Assembly: GCF_024273235.1 (NCBI RefSeq)
Contig: NZ_JANBVH010000001.1
Span: forward strand, 166,796 to 230,795
Reading direction: 5' to 3'
Source: Sphingomonas faeni
GTDB lineage: Bacteria > Pseudomonadota > Alphaproteobacteria > Sphingomonadales > Sphingomonadaceae
DNA: 64,000 bases
Shown: piece after piece, positions 20,395 through 29,200 of the stretch
Layout of the letters: each line of letters begins with the position of its first letter
Numbering within the stretch: the first letter of the stretch is position 1
Made by a program: the position numbers and the translations under genes
The notes under the pieces: generated by a model
What the model saw: the letters and a program-made list of their open reading frames with translations, nothing else
Databases searched by the model: none
What the model was told of the DNA's origin: nothing

Positions 20395-21783
20395 TCATCG
20401 CGCGCCGACCGGCCACAGCACGACGCGCAATGTCTGCAACAGGATCAACATGTCGAGGAACGGCGAATAGTTCTTCGCGTAATACAGGTCGTATTCGAGC
20501 TTGTGCCGGGCATCCTCGATCGACGCGCCGTACGGATAATTGATCTGCGCCCAGCCGGTGATCCCCGGCTTCACCATGTGTCGCTCGGCGTAGAAGGGCA
20601 GTTGTTCTTCGAGCTGTTGGACGAATTGCGGGCGCTCGGGACGCGGGCCGACGAAGCTCATCTCGCCCTTCAGCACGGTCCAGGTCTGCGGCAGTTCGTC
20701 GATCCGCACCTTGCGGATGAACCGGCCGATGCGGGTGATCCGTGGATCGTCCTCCGCCGCCCACACCGCCGTCCCTGCGACCTCGGCATCCTGCCGCATC
20801 GAGCGCAGCTTCAGGATGTCGAAACCCTCGTGATAGAGACCGACGCGACGCTGGCGATAGAAGGCTGGGCCCTTCGACTCGAGCTTGATCGCGATCGCGG
20901 TGAGCAGGATGATCGGCAGCGTGATCGCGAGCAGCAGCCCGCTGGCGACGATGTCGAACGCGCGCTTGAAGACGCTCGACAGCATCCGGCTGGACGCGAA
21001 CCCGTCCGAGAAGATCAGCCAGGACGGATTGACGCTCTTGAGGTCGATGCGGCCCGTCTCGCGCTCGAGGAAGGACGATATCTCGCTGACCTGCACGCCC
21101 GTCGTGCGGACGCGGAGCAGATCCTTCATCGGCAGCGCGTTGCGGCGTTCGTCGAGCGCGAGGACGACTTCGCTCGCATTCTGGTCGACGATATGCGCCG
21201 CGAGGTTGGGAATATCGCCGCGCGGGGTCGCGTTCTGCACGACCGGGTCTGCCTCGCCCATCAGCACGAAGCCGGCAACGACGAAATTCACGCCGGGCTG
21301 TTCGGACAGCGCGAGGATCCGCGCCGCCCGCGTGCCCGCCCCCAGCACGACGATCCGCCGCTTGAACGTCTCGCCCCCCAGCGTCTTGCCGAGCAGCGCG
21401 CGCACCGTGACGAGCAGGACGGTCGCGATCACCGTCGAATACAGCAGGTTCGATCGCCACAGCGCGAGTGGCGGCACCAGAAAGAAGATCAGCGACAGGA
21501 ACATCACGCCGAGCGACAGCGCCACCGCCAGCCGCGCGGCGGCGAAGCGCAACGACAGGAACGACGCGACGCCATACGCGCCGACCGCGACCAGCGACAC
21601 CTGCAGCGCGATGGCGAAGGTCAGCAACTGGGCGATGCGGGTATGGATCGGCGCGACGGCCATGCCGATCTGATGCGCGCGGACGACCCAGCCGATCTCC
21701 GCCGACGTCACCAGCAACACTGCGTCGACCAGGCCGAGCAGGAGGACCGCATAGGGTACGTAATGCTTGAAGAGCCGTATCAT
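20395..21783 (-). CDS. PEP-CTERM-associated undecaprenyl-phosphate sugar transferase
   Basis: 462 residues. Four to five N-terminal membrane segments (about 10-125), a Rossmann-like central part (RRIVVLGAGTRAARI), then a C-terminal bacterial sugar transferase domain (about 265-460) starting at FKRAFDIVASGLLL, with YRQRRVGLYHEGFDILKLRSM and VRIDELPQTWTVLKGEMSFVGPRPE. It transfers the first sugar phosphate to undecaprenyl phosphate, priming an exopolysaccharide repeat unit. The sequence matches the TIGR03013 group found with XrtA/PEP-CTERM systems. It is the first gene of the minus-strand operon and divergent from the GDP-mannose gene. Confidence 0.93.
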   Translation of the reverse strand: MIRLFKHYVPYAVLLLGLVDAVLLVTSAEIGWVVRAHQIGMAVAPIHTRIAQLLTFAIALQVSLVAVGAYGVASFLSLRFAAARLAVALSLGVMFLSLIFFLVPPLALWRSNLLYSTVIATVLLVTVRALLGKTLGGETFKRRIVVLGAGTRAARILALSEQPGVNFVVAGFVLMGEADPVVQNATPRGDIPNLAAHIVDQNASEVVLALDERRNALPMKDLLRVRTTGVQVSEISSFLERETGRIDLKSVNPSWLIFSDGFASSRMLSSVFKRAFDIVASGLLLAITLPIILLTAIAIKLESKGPAFYRQRRVGLYHEGFDILKLRSMRQDAEVAGTAVWAAEDDPRITRIGRFIRKVRIDELPQTWTVLKGEMSFVGPRPERPQFVQQLEEQLPFYAERHMVKPGITGWAQINYPYGASIEDARHKLEYDLYYAKNYSPFLDMLILLQTLRVVLWPVGAR

Positions 21784-21896
21784 CGTCCGCTATCCCGACG
21801 CATCATTGTAAACGCTACCGACACTTGAACGCCACGTTTCGCAGCAATTCCCCAAAAAAGCCTGAAGACCACGCATCCATTTGGACCATTCGGCGA

Positions 21897-21924
21897 TTGG
21901 CACGCGTGGCGACTGCGCTATAGC
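21897..21924 (+). promoter_or_regulatory. candidate sigma-70 promoter of the mannose-1-phosphate guanylyltransferase gene
   Basis: TTGGCA, a 16-base spacer and TATAGC, about 20 bases before the start codon; a perfect AGGAGG lies at 21935-21940. The match is good but was found by eye. Confidence 0.45.
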
Positions 21925-21944
21925 ACAGCGCATCAGGAGGCTTC

Positions 21945-23018
21945 ATGACTGCACGTACGATCGTTCCCGTTATTCTTTCAGGTGGTTCGGGTACGCGCCT
22001 CTGGCCGATGTCCCGCCCCGAAATGCCCAAGCAGATGCTGGCGCTGACGGCGAACGAGACGATGCTCCAGTTGACGGCAGGCCGTGCCCAGGGCGAACGC
22101 TATGCCGCGCCGATCGTCGTCGCCAATGCGCGCCACGCCGATCTGGTCGAGCAGCAACTCGCCGATGCCGGGGCGACGCCGCAGGCACTGATCCTCGAAC
22201 CGGCCGGTCGCAACACCGCGCCGGCGATCGCCCTCGCGGCAATCGCCGCGGGTGGTGGCGGCGACGCGTTGCTGGTGATGCCCTCGGATCACGTCATCGG
22301 CGATATCGCGGCGTTCCATGCCGCGATCGAGGCGGCGATGCCGCTCGTCACGCAGGGGTGGCTCGTCACCTTTGGGATCGCACCCGACGCGCCCGAGACC
22401 GGCTATGGCTGGATCCAGATCGGCGACGAGCTCCAGCCCGGCGTCAACCGCGTCGCACGGTTCGTCGAGAAGCCGCCGCTCGACAAGGCGCAGTCGATGC
22501 TCGCCAGCGGCGATCACGCCTGGAACGGCGGGATCTTCCTCTTCCAAGCCGACGCGTATCTGGAGGCGCTGGCGCAGTTCAATCCCGGCATCCTGATCGC
22601 GACGCGCGAAGCGATGGACAAGGCGCGGACCGAGGGTACGCGGATTTATCCCGACGCGGCTGCCTTTGCCGCCTCGCCGGACGATTCGATCGATTACGCA
22701 GTGATGGAGAAGGCGGACCGGGTCGCGGTCGTGCCGGTCGCGATGGGTTGGAACGACGTCGGCAGCTGGGACGCGCTGCACGCGATCAGCGACGTCGACG
22801 ACCAGGGCAATGCCCATCGCAGCCAGGGCGACGGCGCGGTTCTGGCGATCGACACGAAACAATGCTTCGTCCGCAGCGACGGCATCCGCGTCTCGCTCGT
22901 CGGGGTGGAGGACCTGATCGTGGTCGCGAGCGGCAACGACGTGCTGATCATGCCGCGCGGCCGCAGCCAGGAGGTCAAGAAGTTGATCGAAGCCATGAAG
23001 GCCAAGCCGGCGAGCTGA
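21945..23018 (+). CDS. mannose-1-phosphate guanylyltransferase (single-domain form)
   Basis: 357 residues. It makes GDP-mannose from mannose 1-phosphate and GTP in the cytoplasm, supplying exopolysaccharide synthesis. The pyrophosphorylase motif LSGGSGTRLWPMSR is at 11-24, MPSDHVI at about 107-113, and FVEKP is the sugar-nucleotide lysine motif. Unlike the common bifunctional ManC/XanB (about 470 residues), it lacks the C-terminal phosphomannose isomerase cupin and ends shortly after IMPRGRSQEVKK. It is divergent from the PEP-CTERM glycosyltransferase operon, and the two probably serve the same polysaccharide. A terminator-like hairpin lies 52 bases past the stop. Confidence 0.92.
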   Translation: MTARTIVPVILSGGSGTRLWPMSRPEMPKQMLALTANETMLQLTAGRAQGERYAAPIVVANARHADLVEQQLADAGATPQALILEPAGRNTAPAIALAAIAAGGGGDALLVMPSDHVIGDIAAFHAAIEAAMPLVTQGWLVTFGIAPDAPETGYGWIQIGDELQPGVNRVARFVEKPPLDKAQSMLASGDHAWNGGIFLFQADAYLEALAQFNPGILIATREAMDKARTEGTRIYPDAAAFAASPDDSIDYAVMEKADRVAVVPVAMGWNDVGSWDALHAISDVDDQGNAHRSQGDGAVLAIDTKQCFVRSDGIRVSLVGVEDLIVVASGNDVLIMPRGRSQEVKKLIEAMKAKPAS

Positions 23019-23069
23019 CCGGCCAAGCGTGACGGGAGCGTCCCGGGCAGCGTGACGGGCAGCGTCACG

Positions 23070-23099
23070 GGCTCGGGCGCAAACCACGGCGCCCGAGCC
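23070..23099. terminator. strong hairpin between convergent genes
   Basis: GGCTCGGGCGC and GCGCCCGAGCC form a perfect 11-bp stem with an 8-nt loop between the guanylyltransferase (+) and the NepR-like gene (-). Just before it (23027-23073) are four imperfect direct copies of GCGTGACGGGCA. No T-tract, so terminator function is inferred. Confidence 0.55.
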
Positions 23100-23106
23100 G
23101 ACCGCC

Positions 23107-23268
23107 TTAGCGCTTCTTGCGGGCCTGAACCTGTGACAGGCGCGTGAGCAGCATCGGAATATCGTCGGTGATCATCGTATCGGTCGGCGTTTGCCAGGAC
23201 GAGCGCAGCGTCTCGCCGATGGCCTGTAAACGTGCGTCGGCTCCACGCCTGGATGTCTCGTTTCGCAC
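23107..23268 (-). CDS. NepR-like anti-sigma factor (53 residues)
   Basis: A small gene starting at GTG 23268 with a good ribosome-binding site (AGGTGAGG, six bases before). The core IGETLRSSWQTPTDTMITDD followed by IPMLLTRLSQ aligns without gaps to the NepR pattern: I-G-x2-L-R-x2-aromatic, hydrophobic residues 8 and 12 positions after the aromatic, and the LL-x2-L helix end. NepR proteins bind EcfG sigma factors and are released by phosphorylated PhyR in the alphaproteobacterial general stress response. No phyR or ecfG lies in this window, so this would be an orphan or second NepR. The basic end (QARKKR) is unusual. A candidate EcfG promoter lies upstream. The match is from memory of the family, not a profile search. 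Confidence 0.6.
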   Translation of the reverse strand: MRNETSRRGADARLQAIGETLRSSWQTPTDTMITDDIPMLLTRLSQVQARKKR

Positions 23269-23342
23269 TTCAACCTCACCTACGCATACGAAACCCGGCG
23301 GGTCCCTGGGGGGGATGGGGACACCGCCGGGCTCTCCTGTCC

Positions 23343-23367
23343 AACCTATGATCGCGGCCGTGGTTCC
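23343..23367 (-). promoter_or_regulatory. candidate EcfG promoter for the NepR-like gene
   Basis: On the minus strand GGAAC, a 16-base spacer and GGTT: the exact -35 and spacing of EcfG promoters and three of the four -10 bases (consensus CGTT, first base least conserved). It would give a leader of about 70 bases. NepR genes are typically under EcfG control. Confidence 0.45.
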
Positions 23368-23477
23368 GGGGGTTTCGATGGTCGCGCCCCGGCCTGCGTC
23401 GATTTCGTGTCGGTTCGGCTCTGGCGGTTCGCGTCCCGATCCGCGAAGATGCGGGCCAGTTCACGGGAGAGTTCGTC

Positions 23478-25292
23478 ATGGATCGTCGCCAGTTCCTCGC
23501 ATCGGGGGGCGTCGCCGCGCTCGCCACAACCTTGCTGCCGTCCAGTGCGTTCGCGCAGTCGACCGGCGACACCGCGCTCAATGCGGAGTTCGAGCGGATC
23601 TTCCAGAAGAGCGTTGCGCGGTCGCCCGAGCTGGCGACCTCGCTGGGCCTCGACAAGGGCCCGCTCGCCGGCCTCAAGAGCCAGCTCTCGCCAAGGACGC
23701 CCGAAAAGCGCGCGCGCGACGTCGCCGAGACCAAGGCGTCGATCGCGAGCCTGGCGCGCTATGACGGCGCGGGGCTCTCGCCGGCGGCTAAGCTGAACCT
23801 CGAAGTAGTGCGCTATTCGCTGAACACGCAGATCGCCGCGCCCGAGACATTCGGCATGGACAGCCCGATCCGCCCCTACCGGATCTTCCAGCAGGGCGGC
23901 GCCTATTTCCAGGTGCCCGATTTCCTCAACACCGCACACACGATCAACGCGACGCCCGACGCGGAGGCGTATCTGGCGCGGCTCGACCAGTTCGGCACGG
24001 TGCTCGACCAGGAGAGCGCGATGCAGCAGGCGGAGGCCGCGCGTGGCTTGCTCGCGCCCGGCTGGTCGCTCGACCTGACGCTCGGCCAGATGCGGAAACT
24101 GCGGGGCCAGCCGGCCGCGACGTCGAGCATCGTCCAGTCGCTCGTCAGGCGCGCTGCGGCCAAGGGCCTCGCCGGCGACTGGCAGGCGCGCGCCGCGAAG
24201 ATCGTCGACGAGAAGGTCTATCCCGCGCTCGACCGCCAGATCGCGCTGATCGAGCGGTTGAAGCCGACCACCAAGCCCGGCGACGGGATCTGGCGCGTGC
24301 CGAACGGCGATGCGATCTACGCGATGGCGCTGAACCAGGCGACGACGACGACGATGAGCCCCGACGAGGTCCACCGCATCGGCCTGGCGCAGGTCGCGGA
24401 GATCACCGCGCAGCTCGACACGATTCTGAAGTCGCAGGGGTTCACGACCGGCACCGTCGGCGAGCGGCTCGCCAAGCTGAACGTGATGCCCGATCAGCTC
24501 TACGCGAACACGGCCGAGGGTCGCACGGAGCTGATCGCGGGGCTGAACGACAGCGTGAAGGCGATGTACGCGAAGCTGCCCCAAGCCTTCTCGGAAGTGC
24601 CGACGCAGCCGCTCGAAATCCGTGCGGTGCCGGTGGAGATCCAGGACGGCGCCTCGAACGGCTATTACAATCGCGCCTCGCTCGACGGCAGCCGTCCGGC
24701 GATCTATTTCGTCAACCTGAAGGACGTCGGCGACTGGCCGAAATACACGTTGCCCTCGCTCACCTATCACGAGGGCGTACCGGGGCATCACCTCCAGATC
24801 AGCCTCGCGCAGGAATCGAAGGACATTCCGACGTTGCGCAAGATCGGCTTCTTCTCGGCCTATTCGGAAGGCTGGGCGCTGTATGCGGAACAGCTGGCCG
24901 ACGAGCTCGGGGCGTATGGGTCGCCGCTGGAACGCGCGGGCTATCTCCAGTCGTTCCTGTTTCGCGCGACGCGACTGGTGGTCGATACCGGCATCCACGC
25001 CAAGCAGTGGAGCCGCGAGAAGGCGACCGATTACATGGTCGCGACGACCGGCTTCGCACGGCCGCGGACGCAGCGCGAGGTGGAGCGGTACTGCACGCAG
25101 GCGGGGCAGGCTTGCAGCTACAAGGTCGGTCACATGGCGTGGACGCGGGCTCGGGTGAAGGCGAAGGCGGCGCTCGGCGACAAGTTCGACCTGAAGCAGT
25201 TCCACGACATCCTCAAGGAGGGCGCGATGCCGCTGACGATCCTGGAACGCCGCATCGACGAGCGGATCGCGGCGATTCGCGGGCGGGCGTAA
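23478..25292 (+). CDS. exported DUF885 family putative metalloprotease
   Basis: 604 residues with a signal peptide (MDRRQFLASGGVAALATTLLPSSAFA) of the twin-Arg-like RRQFL type, so probably Tat-exported to the periplasm. The rest matches DUF885, a helical family with a zinc-protease motif: H431-E-G-V-P-G-H-H438, and EGWALYAE about 30 residues later supplies the likely third ligand. The substrate is unknown; a peptidase role fits. Only six bases separate it from the sialidase-like gene, so the two form an operon. Confidence 0.88.
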   Translation: MDRRQFLASGGVAALATTLLPSSAFAQSTGDTALNAEFERIFQKSVARSPELATSLGLDKGPLAGLKSQLSPRTPEKRARDVAETKASIASLARYDGAGLSPAAKLNLEVVRYSLNTQIAAPETFGMDSPIRPYRIFQQGGAYFQVPDFLNTAHTINATPDAEAYLARLDQFGTVLDQESAMQQAEAARGLLAPGWSLDLTLGQMRKLRGQPAATSSIVQSLVRRAAAKGLAGDWQARAAKIVDEKVYPALDRQIALIERLKPTTKPGDGIWRVPNGDAIYAMALNQATTTTMSPDEVHRIGLAQVAEITAQLDTILKSQGFTTGTVGERLAKLNVMPDQLYANTAEGRTELIAGLNDSVKAMYAKLPQAFSEVPTQPLEIRAVPVEIQDGASNGYYNRASLDGSRPAIYFVNLKDVGDWPKYTLPSLTYHEGVPGHHLQISLAQESKDIPTLRKIGFFSAYSEGWALYAEQLADELGAYGSPLERAGYLQSFLFRATRLVVDTGIHAKQWSREKATDYMVATTGFARPRTQREVERYCTQAGQACSYKVGHMAWTRARVKAKAALGDKFDLKQFHDILKEGAMPLTILERRIDERIAAIRGRA

Positions 25293-25298
25293 ATCGGC

Positions 25299-26384
25299 GT
25301 GAAGGCGGCGATCATCGGGCTGGCAGCGATGCTGTCGGGGGCTGCCGCTCCCGGCAATGCCCCGCGGCCATCCGTGGCGGCTGCCATCCTGAAGGCCGAG
25401 GTGATCGACGCGCACGCGCCCTATCCGCAAGCCCACGCGTCGATGATCGTGCAACTCGCCGACGGCAGCCTGATGGCGGCGTGGTTCGCCGGATCGGGCG
25501 AAGGCAATGCCGATGTCCGGATCTGGACGTCGCGCAACGGCGGCGGCGTGGGCGACAGTTGGACGGCGCCCGAACCGGTGGCGAGCGGGATCGGCGCGGA
25601 TGGGGGCCGCCTTCCGACGTGGAACCCGGTGCTGTTCCAGCCAGCCCGCGGCGACCTCCGCCTGTTCTACAAGGTCGGGCCGAACCCGCGCGACTGGTGG
25701 GGGATGATGATCCGCTCGACCGATAATGGCCGTAGCTGGAGCAGGCCGGAGCGCCTGCCCGATGGTGTCCTGGGGCCGATCAAGAACAAGCCCGTCGTGC
25801 TGCGCGACGGCAGCTGGCTATCGCCGTCGAGCCGCGAGGAAGGTACCGCGGAGGCCAATCGCTGGTCGCTCCGCATGGAACTGAGCACCGATCGCGGCGC
25901 GCATTGGACGGTCGAGCCGCCGATCCCCTCGCCGATGCATATCGAGGCGATCCAGCCCAGCGTGCTGTCCTATCCCGATGGCCGGCTCGAACTGATCGCC
26001 CGCACGCGGCAGGGTGCGCTGGCGATGAGCTGGTCGAAGGATACCGGTCGCACCTGGTCGCCGCTGGCTGCGATCGACCTTCCCAACCCCAATGCCGGGA
26101 CCGATGCGGTGACGCTGCGGGATGGGCGACAGCTGATCGTGTACAATCACAGCGGGCACTGGCCCGACCGTCCCGGCGACGGACCGCGCTGGCCGCTGAA
26201 TATCGCACTGTCGGACGATGGCGTGCGCTGGCATCCGGTACTGACGCTGGAGAGCAAGCCGCTCCCCGACGGCTATGCCTATCCCGCAGTGATCCAGACG
26301 CGCGACGGGCTGGTCCGGATCACCTACACCTATGATCGCAAGCACATCAAATACGTCGTGGTCGACCCGCGCCGGCTGCGCTGA
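25299..26384 (+). CDS. exported sialidase-like (BNR repeat) protein
   Basis: 361 residues, GTG start, weak signal peptide (MKAAIIGLAAMLSGAAA). Six-bladed-propeller sialidase-like family (BNR_2): Asp-box motifs STDNGRSW, STDRGAHW and SKDTGRTW are visible, with IKNKPVVLRDG and YPAVIQTRDGLVRITYTYDR near the end. In related proteins the activity ranges from exo-alpha-sialidase to rhamnosidase or deacetylase partners, so the true substrate is open. It follows the DUF885 gene by six bases and faces a GH3 enzyme downstream, a small glycan/peptide degradation group. Confidence 0.82.
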   Translation: MKAAIIGLAAMLSGAAAPGNAPRPSVAAAILKAEVIDAHAPYPQAHASMIVQLADGSLMAAWFAGSGEGNADVRIWTSRNGGGVGDSWTAPEPVASGIGADGGRLPTWNPVLFQPARGDLRLFYKVGPNPRDWWGMMIRSTDNGRSWSRPERLPDGVLGPIKNKPVVLRDGSWLSPSSREEGTAEANRWSLRMELSTDRGAHWTVEPPIPSPMHIEAIQPSVLSYPDGRLELIARTRQGALAMSWSKDTGRTWSPLAAIDLPNPNAGTDAVTLRDGRQLIVYNHSGHWPDRPGDGPRWPLNIALSDDGVRWHPVLTLESKPLPDGYAYPAVIQTRDGLVRITYTYDRKHIKYVVVDPRRLR

Positions 26385-26449
26385 TCCGGACGGAAAGCGA
26401 TGTCCAGGACGTCTCGAGGTTCAGCTTTGGGCGCGTGTCCCAACGCGCT

Positions 26450-26546
26450 CCGTCACCCCGGACTGGTTCCGGGGTCCACCGTTCCGCGAACCAAAATCTC
26501 TCGATCGTGCGGGACCGTGGATGCCGGAACGAGCCCGGCATGACGG
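26450..26546. repeat. palindromic intergenic element, family A variant
   Basis: CCGTCACCCCGGACTGGTTC at the left and ACGAGCCCGGCATGACGG at the right; each arm forms a hairpin and the outer ends CCGTCA/TGACGG pair. Same subtype as 147-244. It fills the spacer between two convergent genes. Confidence 0.8.
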
Positions 26547-26622
26547 AGGAGAAGAGCTGATCTGGCGCCTAGAACCGAATGGCGACGCCGCTTAACTCGA
26601 ACGGGATAACCGCCGAACTCGC

Positions 26623-28926
26623 TCAGCGTCCCCGGGCGTCGAGCGTCTGCGCGGCAACGCGGACCGTTGCGGTCTGGACGATATCCGCTGCCGAGGTTGC
26701 CAGCATGACCTTGTAGTCGCCGCCCGCGATCTTCCAGCCGCCGCTGGCGACGTCGAACGTCGCGAGCAGGCGCGGGTCGATCGTTACCGACACCGTCTGG
26801 CTCTTGCCGGGGGCGAGATCGACCTTGCGGAACGCGCCGAGCCGCTTGGGCGCTTCCCAGCCGGCGCCCGACACATAGACCTGCGCGACCGCCTTGCCCT
26901 GTACCGCGCCGGTGTTCTGGACGGTGAAGTCGGCCTTGATGCCCTTGCCCGCGGGCGCCGCGGTCAGGCCGGTCATCGCGAAGTTGGTGTAGGAGAGGCC
27001 ATAGCCGAACGGGAACAGCGGCTTGGCGCCGGTCTTGTCGAACCATTTATAGCCGACCGCCGCGCCCTCAATGTTGTAATTGCCCATCGGATGCGCGTCG
27101 CGATCGAGCTTCGGATCGCCCTCCAGCTTGGGCCGCGGGGTCTGTGCGAGCGACGCGGGGAAGGTCGCGGGCAGGTGCCCCGACGGATTGACCTCACCGG
27201 TCAGCACGCGCGCGATCGCCTCGCCGCCTGCCGTGCCCGGATACCACGCCTCCAGCACCGCGCCGACCTTGCCGAGCCACGGCATCACCACCGGACCGCC
27301 GGTTTCGAGCACGACCACGGTCTTCTTGTTTGCCGCCGCGACCGCGTCGATCAGCGCGTTCTGGTTGTCGGGCAGGTTCAGGTCGGGAACGTCGATCGAC
27401 TCGCCCGTCCACTGCTCGCCGAACACGATGACGACGTCCGCTTTCCGCGCCGCTGCGGCAGCAACCTTGACGTCCTTGCCGTCGAGATAGGTGACGGTCG
27501 CGCCAGTCCGCGCCTGCAACGCCTTCATCGGCGACGAGGCGTGATAGGTCTTGGGACCGGGAAAGCCGCTCGGGAACTCGTCGGGTACGATCAGGCCGTT
27601 GGTCGGCGCATTGTGCGAATACACCTGCGACGATCCACCGCCCGACAGCACGCCGACATCGGCATGCGCGCCGATCAGCAGGATCGACTTCGCGGTCTTG
27701 GCGAGCGGCAGCAGACCCGCGGTGTTCTTCAGGAGGACGATGCCTTCCTCCGCATCTGCGCGCGTGACGGCGGCGTGGGCGGTGTAGTCGATCTTGGTCG
27801 CCTGATCGCCCGCCACGACGGTGTCGAACGCGCCCACCGAGACCATGCCCCACAGCACGCGCCGCGCCATGTCGGTCGCGCGCGCTTCGCTGACATGGCC
27901 GTTATTGACCGCCTCGCGCAGCGCATCGGCGAAATAGGCCGAGCGATCGAACGCCCAGCCGGACTGCTGGTCGAGCCCGGCATTGGCGGCCTCGCTGGTC
28001 GAATGCACCGCGCCCCAGTCGGACATGACATAACCCTTGAAGCCCCAGTCGCGCTTCAGGACTGTGTTGAGCAACCAGTCGTTCTCGCACGCATAATGGC
28101 CGTTCACGCGGTTGTAGGAACACATCACCGAGCCGGGCTGGCCGACCTCGTTGGCGATCTCGAACGCGAGCAGGTCGGACTGGCGCGCGGCCTGCTCGCC
28201 GATCTGGTGATCCATCGTGAAGCGGTTCGTCTCCTGCCCGTTGAAGGCGTAATGCTTCATCGTCGAGACGACGTGCTGCGACTGGATGCCTCTGATTTCG
28301 TGGCCGGTGATGACGCCCGCCAGCAACGGATCCTCGCCGCCATATTCGAAGTTGCGCCCGTTGCGCGGCTCACGCGTGAGATTCATGCCGCCCGCGAGCT
28401 GCACGTTGAAGCCCGACAGGAACGCCTCCCGGCCGATCATCGCGCCGCCGGCCTGCGCCAGCTCGGGGTTCCAGGTCGCCGCGGTCGCGATCCCCGACGG
28501 CAGCGAGGTGCGCAGGCGCGGCGTCGGCCCGCGCTGGCTGGCGACGCCGACGCCGGCATCGGTCTGCCACTGGTTCGGGATGCCGAGCCGCGGGATGCCG
28601 GGGACGATCCCGGCGGACGCGGGCAGGCCGTCCTTCGGATAGACCCAGTTCTTGACCGGCGTCTTCAGCCAGTCGGCATTGGTCGCGAAATAGCCGAAGG
28701 TGAGCTGCAGCTTCTCGTCGAGCGTCATCTCCTTGAGCAGCAGGTCGACGCGGGCGTCGGCGCTCAGCGCGGTGTTCATCCATGGTCGCGCCGTGGGGCC
28801 CTCGGTCCGCGCCGCCGCAGCACCGGGCGCGTTGTTGGTGGTCTGCGCGATAGCGGGCGCGGCGATCGCCAGCACCGATCCCGCGAGCAGACGGACGAAC
28901 AGGGCGCGGGAACGGGATGCGGTCAT
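26623..28926 (-). CDS. exported family 3 beta-glycosidase
   Basis: 767 residues with a signal peptide ending ...APAIAQ. GH3 N-terminal barrel (about 60-370) with the catalytic nucleophile D303 in YVMSDWGAVHS and the substrate motif STMKHYAFNGQE; GH3 C-terminal domain (about 415-630) and a fibronectin III-like domain at the end (VTIDPRLLATFDVASGGWKI). It hydrolyses terminal beta-linked glucose or related sugars from oligosaccharides in the periplasm; the exact substrate is not predictable. It is convergent with the sialidase-like gene. Confidence 0.93.
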   Translation of the reverse strand: MTASRSRALFVRLLAGSVLAIAAPAIAQTTNNAPGAAAARTEGPTARPWMNTALSADARVDLLLKEMTLDEKLQLTFGYFATNADWLKTPVKNWVYPKDGLPASAGIVPGIPRLGIPNQWQTDAGVGVASQRGPTPRLRTSLPSGIATAATWNPELAQAGGAMIGREAFLSGFNVQLAGGMNLTREPRNGRNFEYGGEDPLLAGVITGHEIRGIQSQHVVSTMKHYAFNGQETNRFTMDHQIGEQAARQSDLLAFEIANEVGQPGSVMCSYNRVNGHYACENDWLLNTVLKRDWGFKGYVMSDWGAVHSTSEAANAGLDQQSGWAFDRSAYFADALREAVNNGHVSEARATDMARRVLWGMVSVGAFDTVVAGDQATKIDYTAHAAVTRADAEEGIVLLKNTAGLLPLAKTAKSILLIGAHADVGVLSGGGSSQVYSHNAPTNGLIVPDEFPSGFPGPKTYHASSPMKALQARTGATVTYLDGKDVKVAAAAARKADVVIVFGEQWTGESIDVPDLNLPDNQNALIDAVAAANKKTVVVLETGGPVVMPWLGKVGAVLEAWYPGTAGGEAIARVLTGEVNPSGHLPATFPASLAQTPRPKLEGDPKLDRDAHPMGNYNIEGAAVGYKWFDKTGAKPLFPFGYGLSYTNFAMTGLTAAPAGKGIKADFTVQNTGAVQGKAVAQVYVSGAGWEAPKRLGAFRKVDLAPGKSQTVSVTIDPRLLATFDVASGGWKIAGGDYKVMLATSAADIVQTATVRVAAQTLDARGR

Positions 28927-29006
28927 GGGCTCACTTTCAGGCTGATCGAATGCGTGCCGTGTGTGCCGCGTTCGTCGCGGTATCGCAACCAGTCGTCGCG
29001 GTGGTC

Positions 29007-29116
29007 TCCCCTCCCTGAAAGGGAGGGGTTGGGGGTGGGTCGGTTTTCCGGATCTTGTGACGTCGGCGACTCAAGCCCGCCTACCCACCCCCTGCCCCTC
29101 CCTTTCAGGGAGGGGA
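29007..29116. repeat. palindromic intergenic element, family B
   Basis: TCCCCTCCCTGAAAGGGAGG at the left and CCTCCCTTTCAGGGAGGGGA at the right, with GGGGGTGGGT and ACCCACCCCC inside. Nearly identical to the copy at 9340-9449. The 84 bases between it and the oxoprolinase stop contain no recognisable gene. Confidence 0.88.
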
Positions 29117-29200
29117 GCAGAAGTAGGTGCAGCGCTTTACTGCACGTCCAGCGCCTTCGCCATCAGGCGAAAGTCCGTCTCCCGCGTGGCGCGAGTACGG

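Noticed and set aside
21784..21900. Sigma-54 promoter for the PrsR-linked sugar transferase
   Set aside because: No GG-N10-GC pair matching TGGCAC-N5-TTGCA was found on the minus strand in the spacer.
29121..29200. Minus-strand coding remnant (reads ...TDFRLMAKALDVQ then stop) after oxoprolinase
   Set aside because: Only about 20 codons, no start or recognisable family; cannot be distinguished from chance.
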